From the NCBI GenBank assembly GCA_006386115.1, contig VFIW01000003.1, positions 1 through 64,000 of the forward strand: a DNA stretch of 64,000 nt, read 5' to 3'. The stretch is from Globisporangium splendens. Its lineage: Eukaryota; Oomycota; Peronosporomycetes; Pythiales; Pythiaceae. Under the pieces are notes generated by a model. It had not been told where the DNA came from. It made no database searches and worked only from the letters and a program-made list of their open reading frames with translations. Position 1 is the stretch's first letter. Each line of letters opens with the position of its first letter. Made by a program: the position numbers and the translations under genes. Of this stretch, positions 29,745-41,113 are shown in pieces.

Positions 29745-31721
29745 ATGCCCGGCGCCGAGAAGCACGCGCGTGATGGGGACGAGGAAGAGGCAGTCGTGAA
29801 GCACAACGCGCCGTCCTCAGATGAAGGCGACGACGACGACGGCCCGATGCCCATGCCCATGCCCGCAGCCAAGAAGACCAAGAAGCACAAGAGCCTGCCG
29901 TTCGAGTCTGTGTTCGTCAGCAACCTGCCGAGTGCCGCCATGTACGAGAAGAGCTACATGCACCGCGACATGGTGACGCACGTGGCCGTGGCACCCGAGA
30001 CGCAGTTCCTGATCACGGCGAGCAGAGACGGCCACGTCAAGTTCTGGAAGAAGATGACCAAGGGCATCGAGTTCGTCAAGCACTACAAGGCGCATCTCGG
30101 CGAGATCCTCGGGCTCGCGGTCTCGCGCGACGGACTGCGCCTCAGCACCACGTCGACGGACCAGCATGTCAAGTTCTACGATGTGCTCGGCTTCGACATG
30201 GTCAATATGCTCAAGGTCGCATTCACGCCGAGCGAGTGCTGCTGGATCTACGCGAAGACCGGTGCGAGCGTCGCGAAGATCGTCGTCGCCGACCAGAACG
30301 AGCCGCTGCTGCGCATTTACAACGCGGAAGACACGCGTCCAGAGCCGCTTTATACGATCGATAAGGTGCACACGGCACCCGTGACGGTGCTGGGCTTCAA
30401 TGCGGCCATGAACTGCGTTATCAGTGGCGACCTCCGCGGCCACTTGGAATACTGGAGCGCCGAGACGTGCAAATTTCCGACGAGTTCAGCACCTACGCCA
30501 GGGGCTGCGAGCATCAAGTTTAAATTCAAAGGCGAGACTGATCTGTACGAACTCGCCAAGTGCAAGACGTACGCGACGTCGATCGATGTCAGCGCCAACG
30601 GTCAGGACTTTGTGGTCACGGCCAAGGACGCGCAGATTCGCGTGTTCCGGTTCGCGACGGGCAAGTTGCGCCGTAAGTACGACGAGACGCTAACGGTGTT
30701 TGAAGACGCGCAGGCTGACGGTACGCTGCACCTGGATGCAATTGATTTCGGTCGTCGCGCGGCCGTGGAGCGCGAGTTCATGAATTCTGCATCGCGCAGT
30801 GTCGTGTCGAACTGCGTGTTTGACGAATCGGGCCATTTTATTCTGTATCCGACGCTTTTGGGCATCAAGATCGTGAATATTGAGACCAACAAGCTCGTCA
30901 AAGTGCTCGGCAAAGTGGAGAACTCGGATCGGTTCCTGCGCGTGACGCTGTTCCAGGGCAAGCCGAAGGTGAACTCGCAACTGGAAAAGCACCTGAAAAG
31001 CAGTGCTGCTGGCGGGAGAAAGCAGGACGCCGCGATGGTCATGTCGGACGACACGGAGCGCAACGAGACCATCGATCCGACGCTATTCGCCACGAGTTTC
31101 AAGAAGAACCGTTTCTTCCTGTTCACGGCGCGCGAACCAGAAGACGATGACGACGATGCCGGTTCACACGGCTCGGGCCGTGATGTGTTCAACGAGAAGC
31201 CGACGACGGAGGAGGCGCAGGTGGTGAGTGAGACGGCGTCGTCCAAGGTGCTAGGCGAGACTGCGATCCTGCACACGACGATGGGTGACATCACGATCAA
31301 GCTGTTCGGCAAGGAGTGTCCCAAGAGCGTTGAGAACTTTTGCACGCACGCGCGCAACGGGTACTACGACAATGTGCTCTTCCACCGCGTGATCAAGAAC
31401 TTCATGGTGCAGACGGGCGATCCGCTGGGCGACGGCACGGGTGGCGAGTCCATCTGGGGCGGCGAGTTCGAGGACGAGTTCCACCGGAGTCTGCGCCACG
31501 ACCGGCCGTTCACGGTGTCGATGGCCAACGCTGGTCCGGGCACCAACGGCTCGCAGTTCTTCATCACGACCGTGCCCACGCCCTGGCTCGACAACAAGCA
31601 CACGGTGTTTGGCCGCGTCGAACACGGCAAGGACACGGTCTCGGCCATCGAGCACGCGCGTGTCGACAAGTACGACAAGCCTGTCAAGGACATCCAGATC
31701 ATCAACGTTGATATTTTCTAA
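29745..31721 (+). CDS. PPWD1: Peptidylprolyl isomerase with WD40 repeats (PPWD1 type)
   Basis: 658 residues, single exon. An acidic/basic N-terminal region (about 1-50) is followed by the PPWD1 signature [22 protein letters not shown]40 repeats follow (for example [21 protein letters not shown] then [27 protein letters not shown] then VKFYDV). The last ~150 residues are a cyclophilin domain with the catalytic [26 protein letters not shown] and [12 protein letters not shown], so proline isomerase activity and cyclosporin binding (the Trp) are expected. In other eukaryotes PPWD1 is a nuclear protein associated with the late spliceosome. Length and order match orthologues; this is a conserved housekeeping gene. 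Confidence 0.95.
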   Translation: MPGAEKHARDGDEEEAVVKHNAPSSDEGDDDDGPMPMPMPAAKKTKKHKSLPFESVFVSNLPSAAMYEKSYMHRDMVTHVAVAPETQFLITASRDGHVKFWKKMTKGIEFVKHYKAHLGEILGLAVSRDGLRLSTTSTDQHVKFYDVLGFDMVNMLKVAFTPSECCWIYAKTGASVAKIVVADQNEPLLRIYNAEDTRPEPLYTIDKVHTAPVTVLGFNAAMNCVISGDLRGHLEYWSAETCKFPTSSAPTPGAASIKFKFKGETDLYELAKCKTYATSIDVSANGQDFVVTAKDAQIRVFRFATGKLRRKYDETLTVFEDAQADGTLHLDAIDFGRRAAVEREFMNSASRSVVSNCVFDESGHFILYPTLLGIKIVNIETNKLVKVLGKVENSDRFLRVTLFQGKPKVNSQLEKHLKSSAAGGRKQDAAMVMSDDTERNETIDPTLFATSFKKNRFFLFTAREPEDDDDDAGSHGSGRDVFNEKPTTEEAQVVSETASSKVLGETAILHTTMGDITIKLFGKECPKSVENFCTHARNGYYDNVLFHRVIKNFMVQTGDPLGDGTGGESIWGGEFEDEFHRSLRHDRPFTVSMANAGPGTNGSQFFITTVPTPWLDNKHTVFGRVEHGKDTVSAIEHARVDKYDKPVKDIQIINVDIF

Positions 31722-31883
31722 AGAACCGGGGTGTCATGGAAAGGATTAGAACAGATTTACAAGTGTAACAGAGAGAAAGTCTCCTTGTATTTTGCGTTTT
31801 TATAATGGAGGTTTCCATGCTCAAAATGGGGACTTCGGTCATCGTCATGGCTGTAAGGCAAGTGCCACTTCGGTTCATTTACC

Positions 31884-33134
31884 CTACTGGTGGTGGGGCG
31901 AGTCTTGGCCGCACTTGAGGTCGGACGCGCAGTTGCGCGGGTACTCGCGCGCGGGACGCTCCACCTGGATCGTCGTGTGCGTGATGCCCTGCGAGAGCAA
32001 GAAGTCCTGCGACTGGTGCAGCGCCTCGTCCGGGTCGTCCGAGATCACGTGCACACTGAGCGACGGGAGCCCCGCGCTGAGCGACCAGATGTGGAGGTCG
32101 TGGGTCGTGATCACGGCCGGCAGCGCGCGCAGACCGTCCTCAATGTCCTCGAGGTGGATGCCGTTCGGCGTGCCTTCCATGAGCACGTGCACGCTCTCCT
32201 TCACGATCCCGTACGTCGTGCCGAGCACCAGCATCGAGAAGATGAACGTCGCGATCGGGTCAGCGATCTGCCACGACGGGTTGTACCAGATGAGACCGCC
32301 AGCGATGCACACGCCGGCGCTCTGGATAAAATCGCCGAGCGCGTGGATGTACGCCGCCTGAATGTTGAGGTTCTCCAGCGTCGCCTTGTTCGACTTCTTC
32401 TTCGATGGTTTGACGCCGTTCTCCAGATCAGAGCTTCCGTGAGAGTGACCGTGGCCATGGGAGTGGCCGTGGCTCGTGTGGTCGTCATGGCTGGCTCCGT
32501 GGCCGTGGCCGTTTTCCTTCTCGGCACCATGCGCATGGCCGTGGTTGCCCGCTCCGCCATGCGAGTGGCCGTGGCTCGAGCCGCCGTGGCTGTGGCCGTG
32601 GCCCAAGATCTGCATCAAGATCAGGTTCACCAGGAGCCCGATGCACGCGACGATGAACATCAGCTTGCCGTTTACGCGCTCCTTCGGGTTGGGCTCGAGG
32701 CACTCGAGGAAGCGCTCGATCGCGGCGTACACGAGCACGCCCGTGAGCACCCAGATCACCAGCACGCTCGTGATCGCGCCGATCACCTCGGCACGCTGGA
32801 AGCCAAAGCTCAAGCGCGACGACGCCGGCAGCGTCGTGGCCCAGATCGCAAACAGCGAGATACAGAAGCCCGCGACGTCCGAGAGCAGGTGCGCGGCGTC
32901 CGTCATGATCGCGAGCGAGCCGGCGAGGAACCCGCCGACGATCTCGGCGACCATGAACAGCAGCGAGCAGACGCACGCGAGCTGCAGCTTGCGCTGCGCG
33001 TTCTTGGCGGCCGTGTCGAGCGGGATGCGGCGCGAGCCGTTGGCCGCAGCGCGGCGGAACGAGCCGGACGCCGCGGCCTTGAGCGGCGTGGTCTCGTCGC
33101 TGCTGCTGCTGCTGCCGTGGCTGTGCTTGGCCAT
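31884..33134 (-). CDS. Zinc transporter of the CDF/ZnT (SLC30) family
   Basis: 416 residues from ATG 33134. The frame is open further upstream, but this ATG begins the typical cytosolic N-terminus (KHSHGSSSSS). Six membrane helices are seen, two of them carrying the CDF metal site: helix 2 with DAAHLLSDV (HxxxD) and helix 5 with YIHALGDFIQS (HxxxD). Between helices 4 and 5 lies a long His-rich loop of repeated HGHSHG/HGHGHSHG units that binds Zn. The C-terminal cytosolic domain has the αββα-type LHIWSLS core. It should exchange Zn2+ for H+, moving zinc out of the cytosol into vesicles or out of the cell. It resembles ZnT2/3/8 and Zrc1/Cot1. Confidence 0.93.
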   Translation of the reverse strand: MAKHSHGSSSSSDETTPLKAAASGSFRRAAANGSRRIPLDTAAKNAQRKLQLACVCSLLFMVAEIVGGFLAGSLAIMTDAAHLLSDVAGFCISLFAIWATTLPASSRLSFGFQRAEVIGAITSVLVIWVLTGVLVYAAIERFLECLEPNPKERVNGKLMFIVACIGLLVNLILMQILGHGHSHGGSSHGHSHGGAGNHGHAHGAEKENGHGHGASHDDHTSHGHSHGHGHSHGSSDLENGVKPSKKKSNKATLENLNIQAAYIHALGDFIQSAGVCIAGGLIWYNPSWQIADPIATFIFSMLVLGTTYGIVKESVHVLMEGTPNGIHLEDIEDGLRALPAVITTHDLHIWSLSAGLPSLSVHVISDDPDEALHQSQDFLLSQGITHTTIQVERPAREYPRNCASDLKCGQDSPHHQ

Positions 33135-34111
33135 CGTGGCGCTCTCTCTCTCTTTGCTGAAGTGTGACGCACAAGATCGTTTTTCCGCAGTGCCGCCGCC
33201 GTCGGAGAAACGCGAATGTCCTTTGGCTCGTTGGTCTCTCTGGCTGAGAGGTCTCGGATGACTTTGAGGCGCTGACCATTGACAACAATCCGAGGAGGGT
33301 GGACGTAGAAAAAGAAGCCGAAAAATCATTTTTGTGTGGGTGGGTGCAGTGGGAGCGGAAAGATTTACAGAAAAAGGTGGGATGGGCAGTTTCACACAGA
33401 GTGGTTTGAGTTGTATGTCAGGTTTGTACCGCGTTTTAGTACAGACGGGAGTACTGAAGACGTTTTTTGGGGTGGTAAGAGAAACACATTCGAAACTCAC
33501 TGACAACATGCCTCCATTTCAATTTTCGATATGGCAGTTTCCAAAGCAGACCCTCTATAATTGCAGCATCATTCATTGCGCCGACTTTTGACAGTTAGTT
33601 ATCTACAGTTATGCTCATAATATCGGTTGTTGATGTCAAAAGAGGAATGTTTGCGCTTGCAGAATGACCAGTGCGAGTGTGGGAAGTGACGTTCTGACTG
33701 CACATCCGCCGCCACCTCTGCATTCTGCGCGTGCCCTGACGCCAATCAGAGGCAACGCGAGGCAAAGCGCCGGTCATGTGCGGGTGCAAGTGACGAGTGA
33801 GTAATAGCGACCGACTGCATGCATGTGTGAGAATGGAAGACGCTTTGACCGACACTTCGTATTCTGTACGCATCTGAAGAGGGAAACTCTCCGAACTCCG
33901 TGGCGAAAATGCAATTACTCTTTGCACTTTACTTTTGCTCAAAATCATGCAGAATGTGCACAGCGCCATGCGCGCTCGACGCATTACATTCATTCACACA
34001 CTGCGTCCAGTAGTGCAGGCAAGAGCGCGCATTAATCTCTCTCTCCCTTCACCGGCAGCATGAGCCTCTGTCTGCACTTCTTCGACAATGCGACTCCGTC
34101 ACTCAGCCTGC
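33135..34111. other. Intergenic between zinc transporter and protease
   Basis: CT-rich 5' leader of the transporter gene near 33143-33156. Otherwise no gene recognised. Confidence 0.4.
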
Positions 34112-35605
34112 TTAGTGGATCACGGGGTACGACGCGCAGTCAGCGACGCCGCACATGTTTTTGTCGCGCGCGATCTGGAAGAAGCCCTCCATTCCCCACG
34201 TGGCGCCCCAGCTGTTCTTGACGATCCAGTGCTTCTTGCCGTCTTCAACGCCGTAGCCGACCGCGAGCACGGCGTGGTTCACGTCCTGCTCGCCCGACTT
34301 GCACTCAGTGGACTCGTAGATGCCGGATTTGTAGAAGCGGAAGTCCGACACGACCTGGAATGCGACGCTCACGGGACCGACGCCACCGACCGCGCTCTTC
34401 AACTCGATCTCATCGCGCGCCGTGATGTTCACGACGCGATCCACCTGCGCGCCGACGTGGTACGTGTTGAACTTGCACTTTCCCTCGCGCGCTTCGTACG
34501 GGTACGAGTCCTCCGTGTCAATACCACCGTTGTACTTGACGTACTCGAACGCGTGCGACGGGAGACCGCCGTTGCAGCCGTGGTTGTCGAACGCCTGCGC
34601 GCAATCCAACAGGTTCTGCTCCGAGAGCAGTATCATCTTGCCGTGCTTCAGCTTTAAGTGGCTCTCGAGACAGCCCGTCGACGAAAATGTCCAGCACGAA
34701 CCGCACTTGCCCTGATTCTTTACGGGCGAGACCACGCCATCGTGGCGCCAGTCTTTTTCTTCCGGAACGTCTCCATACACCACCGAAGCATCTCTAAGAG
34801 ACCACAACACACACCAGAGTTAGCACACATTCCATCATTTTGCGTTGCTGGGAAAATTGAAACGCACCGCGCCGTCGCAGAGCAATTTTGTGGGCTTCCA
34901 AGGTAAAACTTCTTGAATTCCTCCCTGGGATATTCCATCAGGAAAGCGTTAATCACTCATCCAGCAGTATACTTTCAGTAAGCCTTCTATCTATAACATA
35001 CCACGACATGTCGGCGAATTGGTTCAGCTCCATGGTGAACGACGCATCGTTCTTGCTGTTGTGCGCTGCCACCATCCGCGCATTGGCCTGGAAGATCTCG
35101 CTGCGCACTTCGTGTTCCAGTGCCGAGTCGTACTTCTTGCCGTGGAGCCGCTTCCACGCGTCAAAGAGCGCGCGCTGCTCTTCAAACTCTTCTGGAGCCT
35201 ATGGGAGCAAGAGTAAATGAATACATCACCGTCCCGTGAACTTGGGTTGCAAAACACACACTTTAGAATATAAAAAAAAAACTCACAAACCTTCTTCAGC
35301 TCCCACGAGATCGCATTGCGCGCTTTCTTGTCGCACTGGAATACCGCAGGCGGCAGCTGACCAGCTTCTTCTTCGGTGTAGCACGACGACGGCACCGCCG
35401 CGGACTTGCACCAGTAGCAGTGCGCCGCCAGGCACTTGTCCTCGCTCTTCATCGCGTGGCAGTCGGCGTTCAGTTGTGATTGGAACACCAGCGCGTGGCG
35501 GGGAGACGTCAGCGCGCTCGCGTCCTCTCCACTCGCAGTCGTAGCGGCGACCGCAGCGGCCACTGCCGCGATGCTCGCAGCGCTCAGCAACAGCGAGATC
35601 TTCAT
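34112..35605 (-). CDS. Papain-like (C1A) cysteine protease, four exons
   Basis: Exons on the - strand: 35605-35291, 35198-35002, 34924-34868, 34793-34112, with introns of 92, 77 and 74 bp (acceptors AG; donors GTTTGT, GTATGT, GTGCGT). The first intron boundary is the least certain. A signal peptide (to about residue 25) is followed by a short Cys-rich segment ([20 protein letters not shown]). Next come an inhibitor_I29 propeptide ([29 protein letters not shown]), the mature protease with the active Cys in [12 protein letters not shown], the [14 protein letters not shown] element, the active His in [11 protein letters not shown] and the Asn in WIVKNSWG. It is a cathepsin-L-like secreted or lysosomal protease, made as an inactive proenzyme. 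The N-terminal Cys-rich segment before the propeptide is unusual. Confidence 0.9.
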
Positions 35606-35878
35606 CCTTCTCTCTCTTTCTCTCTCTTTGATTGTGGATCGCGTTTTGTTCTTTCTTGTTGAAGCCCAGACGAACAGCAAATATCTCATGGAAAACTGGG
35701 ACTTCTATTTACTTTCTGTTGCCTTGTAAGAGCAAGGATATCGGTTATTACCGGTAAAATACACTTGAAGTATGTATGTTGAAATTTGAGAAATGGATTC
35801 TGAGAGAAAGGGTCAAAATGTCGAAGATTGACTTGAACTGTGTGTCAAAAATAGGTCGTCAGAAATCAGGCGAAGATC

Positions 35879-36870
35879 TTGGTGAATCAGAAACTCGTTC
35901 ATATCCGAAAAGCAACTCGAGGAAGGGAGATGTTGGATTTCTTCTGGTGGGAGCATCGGATTGATAATACGCTTGCACAACTAGGAGTCCAAACGCTGCG
36001 CGCGCCGCAAGTCGCTGCCTTTCAGAGCTTGCGTCATCGGTCAGACACTCTGGTAGTCATGCCTGCAGACCAGGGAAAGTCTTTGTGTTATCAGTTGCCT
36101 GCGCTTTTGCTTGAAGGGGTTGTCGTCGTCGTGAGTCCCCTGCTGGCGTTGATCCAGGACCAAGTACACTCGTTGCGCCGAAGAGGCGTTGGTGTTGAGA
36201 TGATCACGTCCTTGGTGTCAAAAGAAGCACAGCGTCGGATTCGTCAAGATCTTCTTTCGCAGTGCCAAACGAGCAGCTGCAGCTCGCAGTTGAAAACCCG
36301 TATCAAGTTACTCTGCACGACGCCCGAGTCGCTGGAGAAAAGTAAGTTTTATACGGAATCTCCTGGTGGAACTGTGCGAGATCCATGAACTCGAATTTAT
36401 TGCGACCGACGAAGCACATTGCATCAGCTCGTGGGGCACGATTTCCGTTCTGCATATCTTCAGTTGAGGCAACTACGTCAGACACTTCCGGGCATCCGAT
36501 TCATGGTACTTACCTCGACCGCGTCACGTCGTGTGCTTGACGATATCTGGACCCACTTGCGCTTTAACAGCGCAGATGCGGTCTCAATTGTCTCTAACGT
36601 TGATCGACCCAACGTGTTCTACCGACTTGTTGATAAAGAAGCGCTCAGTGATCCTGTGGACTGGCTGATCAAATACGTCAATAGCTACGACAAAAACACC
36701 AGTGGACTGATCTATGTGCGCACAAAAAAAAAGCAGATGCGCTCACTCAGGAGATGCAGACGAGGTGCTTCCGAGTTGCAACGCATCACGTGGACCTGCA
36801 GCAACAGACGCGCACCCGGGTGTTGGAAGATTGGCTGAGTAACCGAATTCACGTTGTAATCGCAACAGCT
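35879..36870 (+). pseudogene. RecQ-type DNA helicase relic
   Basis: RecQ motifs can be followed in order but in changing frames. Motif I is MPADQGKSLCYQLPALL (the usual TGGGKS is now ADQGKS). Motif Ia is VVVSPLLALIQDQV. Motif Ib is LLCTTPESL. A frame change falls near 36345. Motif II is ATDEAHCISSWG (about 36393-36430), followed by another frame change; then LQLRQLRQTLPGIRF and MVLTSTASRRVLDDI (motif III), VDRPNVFYR and SGLIYVRTKKK (motif IV), and a terminal LEDWLSNRIHVVIATAS. Beyond that the sequence ends, without the rest of helicase domain 2, RQC or HRDC. At least two frameshifts and truncation make it nonfunctional. Confidence 0.75.
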
Positions 36871-37413
36871 AGCCGTGCAGAATGAGCGTGATCTTTCTTT
36901 ATTAAGGGCTGTGCATCAATATGTGGCAACACCCACCTGTCGGCGACACGTTCTATCACGCTACTTTAGTTGTGGGCACTGCCCAGTCCAGTTCAACGAT
37001 CGCTGCTGTGATAGATGTGTTGCCATGCGCGGTTCAAACAGATGCGCAGTGGGTTCGTGCCAAAACGACGCAAACACATTCTTGCGTGATGGTCTTTGCA
37101 TGCGAGTTCGTATTTTGGAGGTTTTTATGCCGTAGAGCTTTCCTCGTGCTTTCGTTAATGCATACATGGATTGTTTTTAAAATGACTGAGCGTTGGATTC
37201 TCTCTTTCTTCTTCTTCACGAAGAAGACATGACAGCTTCTATCGTGCAATGCTTGCTCTTCTTGAAACGAGATCAACTTTTTTATACACTATTCTTCAAA
37301 GCACAAGAGTAAAGCAAATGCAATTGCAACTCTGTTGTCATGTACGTACATGCTCAAACCTCACGAGGTATTTGTGCAATATTTGCAAGATGACGGAATT
37401 CCTCAAACTCCAC
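36871..37413. other. Intergenic, nothing recognised
   Basis: Downstream of the RecQ relic and of BAHD copy 2. No conserved ORF. Confidence 0.45.
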
Positions 37414-38736
37414 TTAGTTCCAGAACGGCACCTGCTCCCACAGCTTCACGAGTCGCTCCATCGCGTTGACCTCGAGGCACGCAAGAAAATCGAGTCCACT
37501 TGCGCCGCGGATACCATCGACGATCACCACCATGCCATCGAACATTGGCATTTTCGGAGGGCCGACAAACCACGGCGTGGTCTCGAATTTGGCGTCATAC
37601 ATGCCAAAGTTCGACCACGAAGTGAACATGAGGTCGGGGCCAAAGAAGAAATTCGTGCCAATGGACACGTCCATCAGATTACCTTGGGACGAGATGAACT
37701 CGATCACGTCGCGCAAATACTCGTCGTCAAAACGCAAAACGGATCCACGCACGCGCTTCGCGATTGTCCGGATGGCGTCTTCGTTGAGCACACTGAGCTC
37801 ATCTACTGTGTACAACGAGAACGCATTGAAGGCGGCATTCCCGGCGTAGTTCGCTGGCAATGGCGGCGTAAAACGTTTGCGCGCATTCACCCACGTTGTG
37901 AGTCGCATATCCTGTCCATGGCCGCGAGCTTGCGTGATGAGGATGACAAACAGCGCAGTCAACGCGTCCGTTGTGCTCACGTACCCATCGGTGAGTCCAG
38001 CAGATGCAATCGCCTTGATTCGCTTCATGTGTTCAGGAGTGACGTGGAACACGTGCAGTGTCGTGGCTGGAAACGTCGGCGGTACTGGTGGCGGTGCAGT
38101 CGATTCTACAGGAGCTTCTTTGGAGCTCACTGGCGCTGGCTGCTTCACTTTGAACTCGGGGTGCGGCAGCAATGCGCCAGTGCCTCGAGACGCCAGCAAG
38201 CTCCGGTCGTGGCAGATCGTCGTTCGCTCATCACTCGTGAGCCCGCGATAGAACTCGCCCCACGACTTCATGAACGTGAACATGCCTTCGCCATCCAACA
38301 GACAGTGGCTAATGTCCAACCCGAGCACGAGACCGCCATCTCTCAGCGCCGTGGCTTTGACCGCGACCAATTGCATTGGCTCGCGGATCGGCATGAAGCT
38401 CATGGCCAGTGACTCGATCACATCGTCCGCCGTGTCCTCATGCTTCGCCACTTTTTCAAACGGAATAGCGATCGAGGCGCCTTTCGCGACAGCCTCGGGA
38501 GTCTGCTTGACGCTCACGACGCCAGTCACAGGGTCGATGTGCTTCTCGCCTAGCAGAATGCGGTATTCTTCTTCGACGAGGCGCTGGAACGCGCCATGGA
38601 GCTTCTCGAGATCGAACGCCTTGGCGTCGGGAGAAGCAGGAGGAAACACATAGAGCACCGTGAACCCGAACGCGCTCATGGTAGCGTCGATCGGCGACAA
38701 CGGGGTTAGTGTGGCGTCAGCGGTTGAAGACGACAT
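37414..38736 (-). CDS. BAHD-family acyltransferase, copy 2
   Basis: 440 residues, exactly the length of copy 1 (12721-14043) and nearly identical to it. The active-site HCLLDG and the TSWSNFGMYDAKF region are present, again with AKFET in place of DFGWG. The ATG chosen (38734-38736) is the one conserved with copy 1; an ATG seven codons upstream is not. Both copies have a promoter-like element 50-70 bp before the ATG. The substitutions between the copies are spread out and conservative, so both look maintained. Confidence 0.85.
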   Translation of the reverse strand: MSSSTADATLTPLSPIDATMSAFGFTVLYVFPPASPDAKAFDLEKLHGAFQRLVEEEYRILLGEKHIDPVTGVVSVKQTPEAVAKGASIAIPFEKVAKHEDTADDVIESLAMSFMPIREPMQLVAVKATALRDGGLVLGLDISHCLLDGEGMFTFMKSWGEFYRGLTSDERTTICHDRSLLASRGTGALLPHPEFKVKQPAPVSSKEAPVESTAPPPVPPTFPATTLHVFHVTPEHMKRIKAIASAGLTDGYVSTTDALTALFVILITQARGHGQDMRLTTWVNARKRFTPPLPANYAGNAAFNAFSLYTVDELSVLNEDAIRTIAKRVRGSVLRFDDEYLRDVIEFISSQGNLMDVSIGTNFFFGPDLMFTSWSNFGMYDAKFETTPWFVGPPKMPMFDGMVVIVDGIRGASGLDFLACLEVNAMERLVKLWEQVPFWN

Positions 38737-38786
38737 GTTGGTGGCAGATATGGGCAATTAGGACGCGTGTTGTAGTGACACAAGGC

Positions 38787-38802
38787 AAATTTGAAAGTGA
38801 GT
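38787..38802 (-). promoter_or_regulatory. Oomycete core promoter before BAHD gene 2
   Basis: On the - strand, ACTCACTTTCAAATTT matches the initiator+FPR consensus at about 13 of 16 positions, 51-66 bp before ATG 38736. Confidence 0.4.
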
Positions 38803-39750
38803 GTGTATTCATGCATGTCGTTAAGCAGATCGGTTTGCCTAGGATAGCTGTGTAATACATGTAGCCTCCTGTGGGGTGTCACTGACGTAAACTGTTTATG
38901 CAGATCAAGCATGGCCCGCTATCCACACGCAAGGATCGTGGCGTCATACTGGGCAGAAGTAGGTAAGATCGGCAGCTCGCAGGTTGAATCTGCTGCGCGG
39001 TCGGTTGGCTGGGGACAGGGTGCATGTGTGCACCATGGCACAGCGTGCGTCATCGTCGTGGTTGAACTATCCTTGCGTGAGATGATTCAACCATGACAAC
39101 GTGCGTCTCCTTGTCTGCTAGTTGCCGGCCACCGATCAAATGGGGAAATGCAACGTTCTGACGCCAGATTGCTGACCATCGTCCACTATCGACCGCAGCA
39201 CCGTCGTGGTTGGCGACGGTGTCGTCGGCGATTTGAGTGGCCACGTCACTGCAACTGACTTGCGTTCGTTCAGATCTCGACGACGCGTGCGTGACTTCGA
39301 GAATCGGTGGGCATTGACGCCGAAAAAGAACTTGCTCGGCGTGTTCCACATGCCGATTGCCAAAAAGCACACTTCAGAAAGGACACATTTCCAAGACATC
39401 TCTCTTTTGCCACCTGGTGAGAAACGTAATTGATTCGCGACTGAAACAAAGAGCGTTTTATTTCTCAATCCAAATCAAGACAAATATCTGGGCTGCAGGT
39501 TGCACTGCAAGCCTTTCCTGCTCAGGCACTCGAAATACTGTGGAAGACAATTTATGTGCGGCTCCTTCACTTTGACGCTAAGTTTGACAGATGTGTATTG
39601 CAGTCTCAAGGCAAGAAAAACAGTCATATTACATACAAGTCAATTGACGCAATAGTCTCATGTAAGCAACACACACACAAATGGAATCGCATCATGCTGA
39701 CACACCACTGCTGAAAGTGGTCGAGCGCATTCGACAGTCGACTAGGTCGC
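38803..39750. other. Intergenic, nothing firm
   Basis: A - strand ORF at 39136-39468 (110 codons) is basic and without motifs. A short hydrophilic stretch may be repeat-derived. No gene is called. Confidence 0.35.
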
Positions 39751-40125
39751 TTACATATACACCAAGGTCACAACAGCGACGGCGGCTAATGTCATCATGC
39801 CGATTTCCACCATCGATCCAGCGCTGGTCGCCGTGGTCTTGTCACAGTCCGGTACGCCTTCGTTGTACATCGTCTGCATGGACTTGCCGCCCACGGTGCA
39901 ATCGGGCAACTTAGCCGCCAGATCCTTGATCAGCGCCGCGCACTCGGTGCTGGAGCAAATGCCGCCTGATGTCGCCTTGGCTTTGACGCAGTTGGCGTCC
40001 ATGCTCACCTCGAGCGTCGCCGACGTAACATCGACTAGCTGTGTGGCCGAGCACTCGGTAGCAAACGCCGAGTCAATCGAGATCAAGAGGGTGGCGGCCA
40101 GGACGGACACGGACGACGCTTTCAT
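39751..40125 (-). CDS. Elicitin-like protein, GPI-anchored (intact)
   Basis: 124 residues from ATG 40125. The signal peptide ends near SAFATEC. Six cysteines follow in the elicitin order: ATEC, DANC, GGIC, STEC, LPDC, VPDC, with C-x4-C between the third and fourth. Spacing is compact compared with classical 98-residue elicitins, as in elicitin-like (ELL) classes. A short Thr/Ser link (KTTATSAG) leads to a hydrophobic C-terminal tail (GMMTLAAVAVVTLVYM) that suggests a GPI anchor. The promoter and signal peptide are shared with the truncated copy at 19095. The end of the inverted duplication falls inside this gene, so the rest of it exists only here. Confidence 0.85.
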   Translation of the reverse strand: MKASSVSVLAATLLISIDSAFATECSATQLVDVTSATLEVSMDANCVKAKATSGGICSSTECAALIKDLAAKLPDCTVGGKSMQTMYNEGVPDCDKTTATSAGSMVEIGMMTLAAVAVVTLVYM

Positions 40126-40192
40126 AACGGTGGGAAGAGGTATTTGCTTCTGGGGACAGCTTGGACGATCGATCGCTTGCGGGTCACGAGGC

Positions 40193-40208
40193 AGATTGTG
40201 GAATGAGT
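40193..40208 (-). promoter_or_regulatory. Oomycete core promoter of the intact elicitin gene
   Basis: On the - strand, ACTCATTCCACAATCT matches the initiator+FPR consensus at 14 of 16 positions, 68-83 bp before ATG 40125. Confidence 0.5.
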
Positions 40209-40725
40209 CTTTCGCGGCGTGCCAGACACAGAGAATCCCGGTGTCTTGCCCTCCTAGCGCTCTGGACAATAGAACTCGGAGGAGGCGGTACTGCATAAGT
40301 GGGAGTTAGGCATCCGTCACACTTGGACAACTGTTCAACCGCGTGGTTTCACAAGAGCGGAAGGACGAATGTTCAAATTTTACCTGATGAGAAAGCTTCG
40401 AAGTTGTGTGCGATCGCTTCTCGAACAGACAGACTGTGACGGTGTTCTCGTGTTGTAAAGAATCACTTTCGAAACCACAGCTGATGAAACAATTGCCGCT
40501 AAGTTGCGCACGTAAGACGAATTACTTTATCTCATTCTCAGTACACTTGAAGCGATCATTTCGAGAAAAGGACACGAATGTCAGTCAATCTTTCTTTTTT
40601 ATATATGTATCCCCACATTACTTGCTCATCAATCTTCCACGAAGCGTGCACAAGACAACACCAAGAGGTACCTTTGCGGTCCATCATTGCGGGTATATCC
40701 CACGGGGGATGATCAACGGCACGAA

Positions 40726-41113
40726 TTATAAACGAGGAGTGGATGTCGCCAGATTTCTCTGAAGTGCAGTGTTGCAGCTCGCACCGAAAGCTTTCAGCAA
40801 CAGACAGACCGTGGAATCGACTGGCTCGATTTCCAAATTGTACCCCAGCCACTGGAAGCTTCGCGCGACGCCGTTCACGCGGCAAATTGAGTATGCATAA
40901 GGATTAGCTTGCATGGCATCAATGACCGCTAAGCACGTCTCGTCCACGCATACTCGGATCGGCACGAAGCTCTTGCACGCGTCACTCACCAGCGTCTTTT
41001 TCTTCAAAAGTTTCGATCGCGACGACTTGGTCTTGCATACACACGGCAGCGAACGCTGCGTGGTGGAGCGTGAGCAGTAGCGTGGATGCAGCAGTGAACA
41101 GAGCAGTCTTCAT
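40726..41113 (-). pseudogene. Elicitin-like gene, frameshifted (arm B)
   Basis: Counterpart of 18107-18494 with the same signal peptide, the same +1 frame change and the same cysteine-bearing frame (RVCVDETC). A few single-base changes distinguish it (for example DACKSF for DVCKSF). Its promoter element is conserved at about 41156-41171. Confidence 0.5.

Noticed and set aside
31890..33167. 425-codon + strand ORF opposite the zinc transporter
   Set aside because: Repetitive Arg/Val/Ala shadow produced by the His-rich and GC-rich - strand coding sequence.
39136..39468. 110-codon - strand ORF between BAHD 2 and the elicitin gene
   Set aside because: No recognisable domain, overlapping ORF in another frame looks equally plausible; not called.
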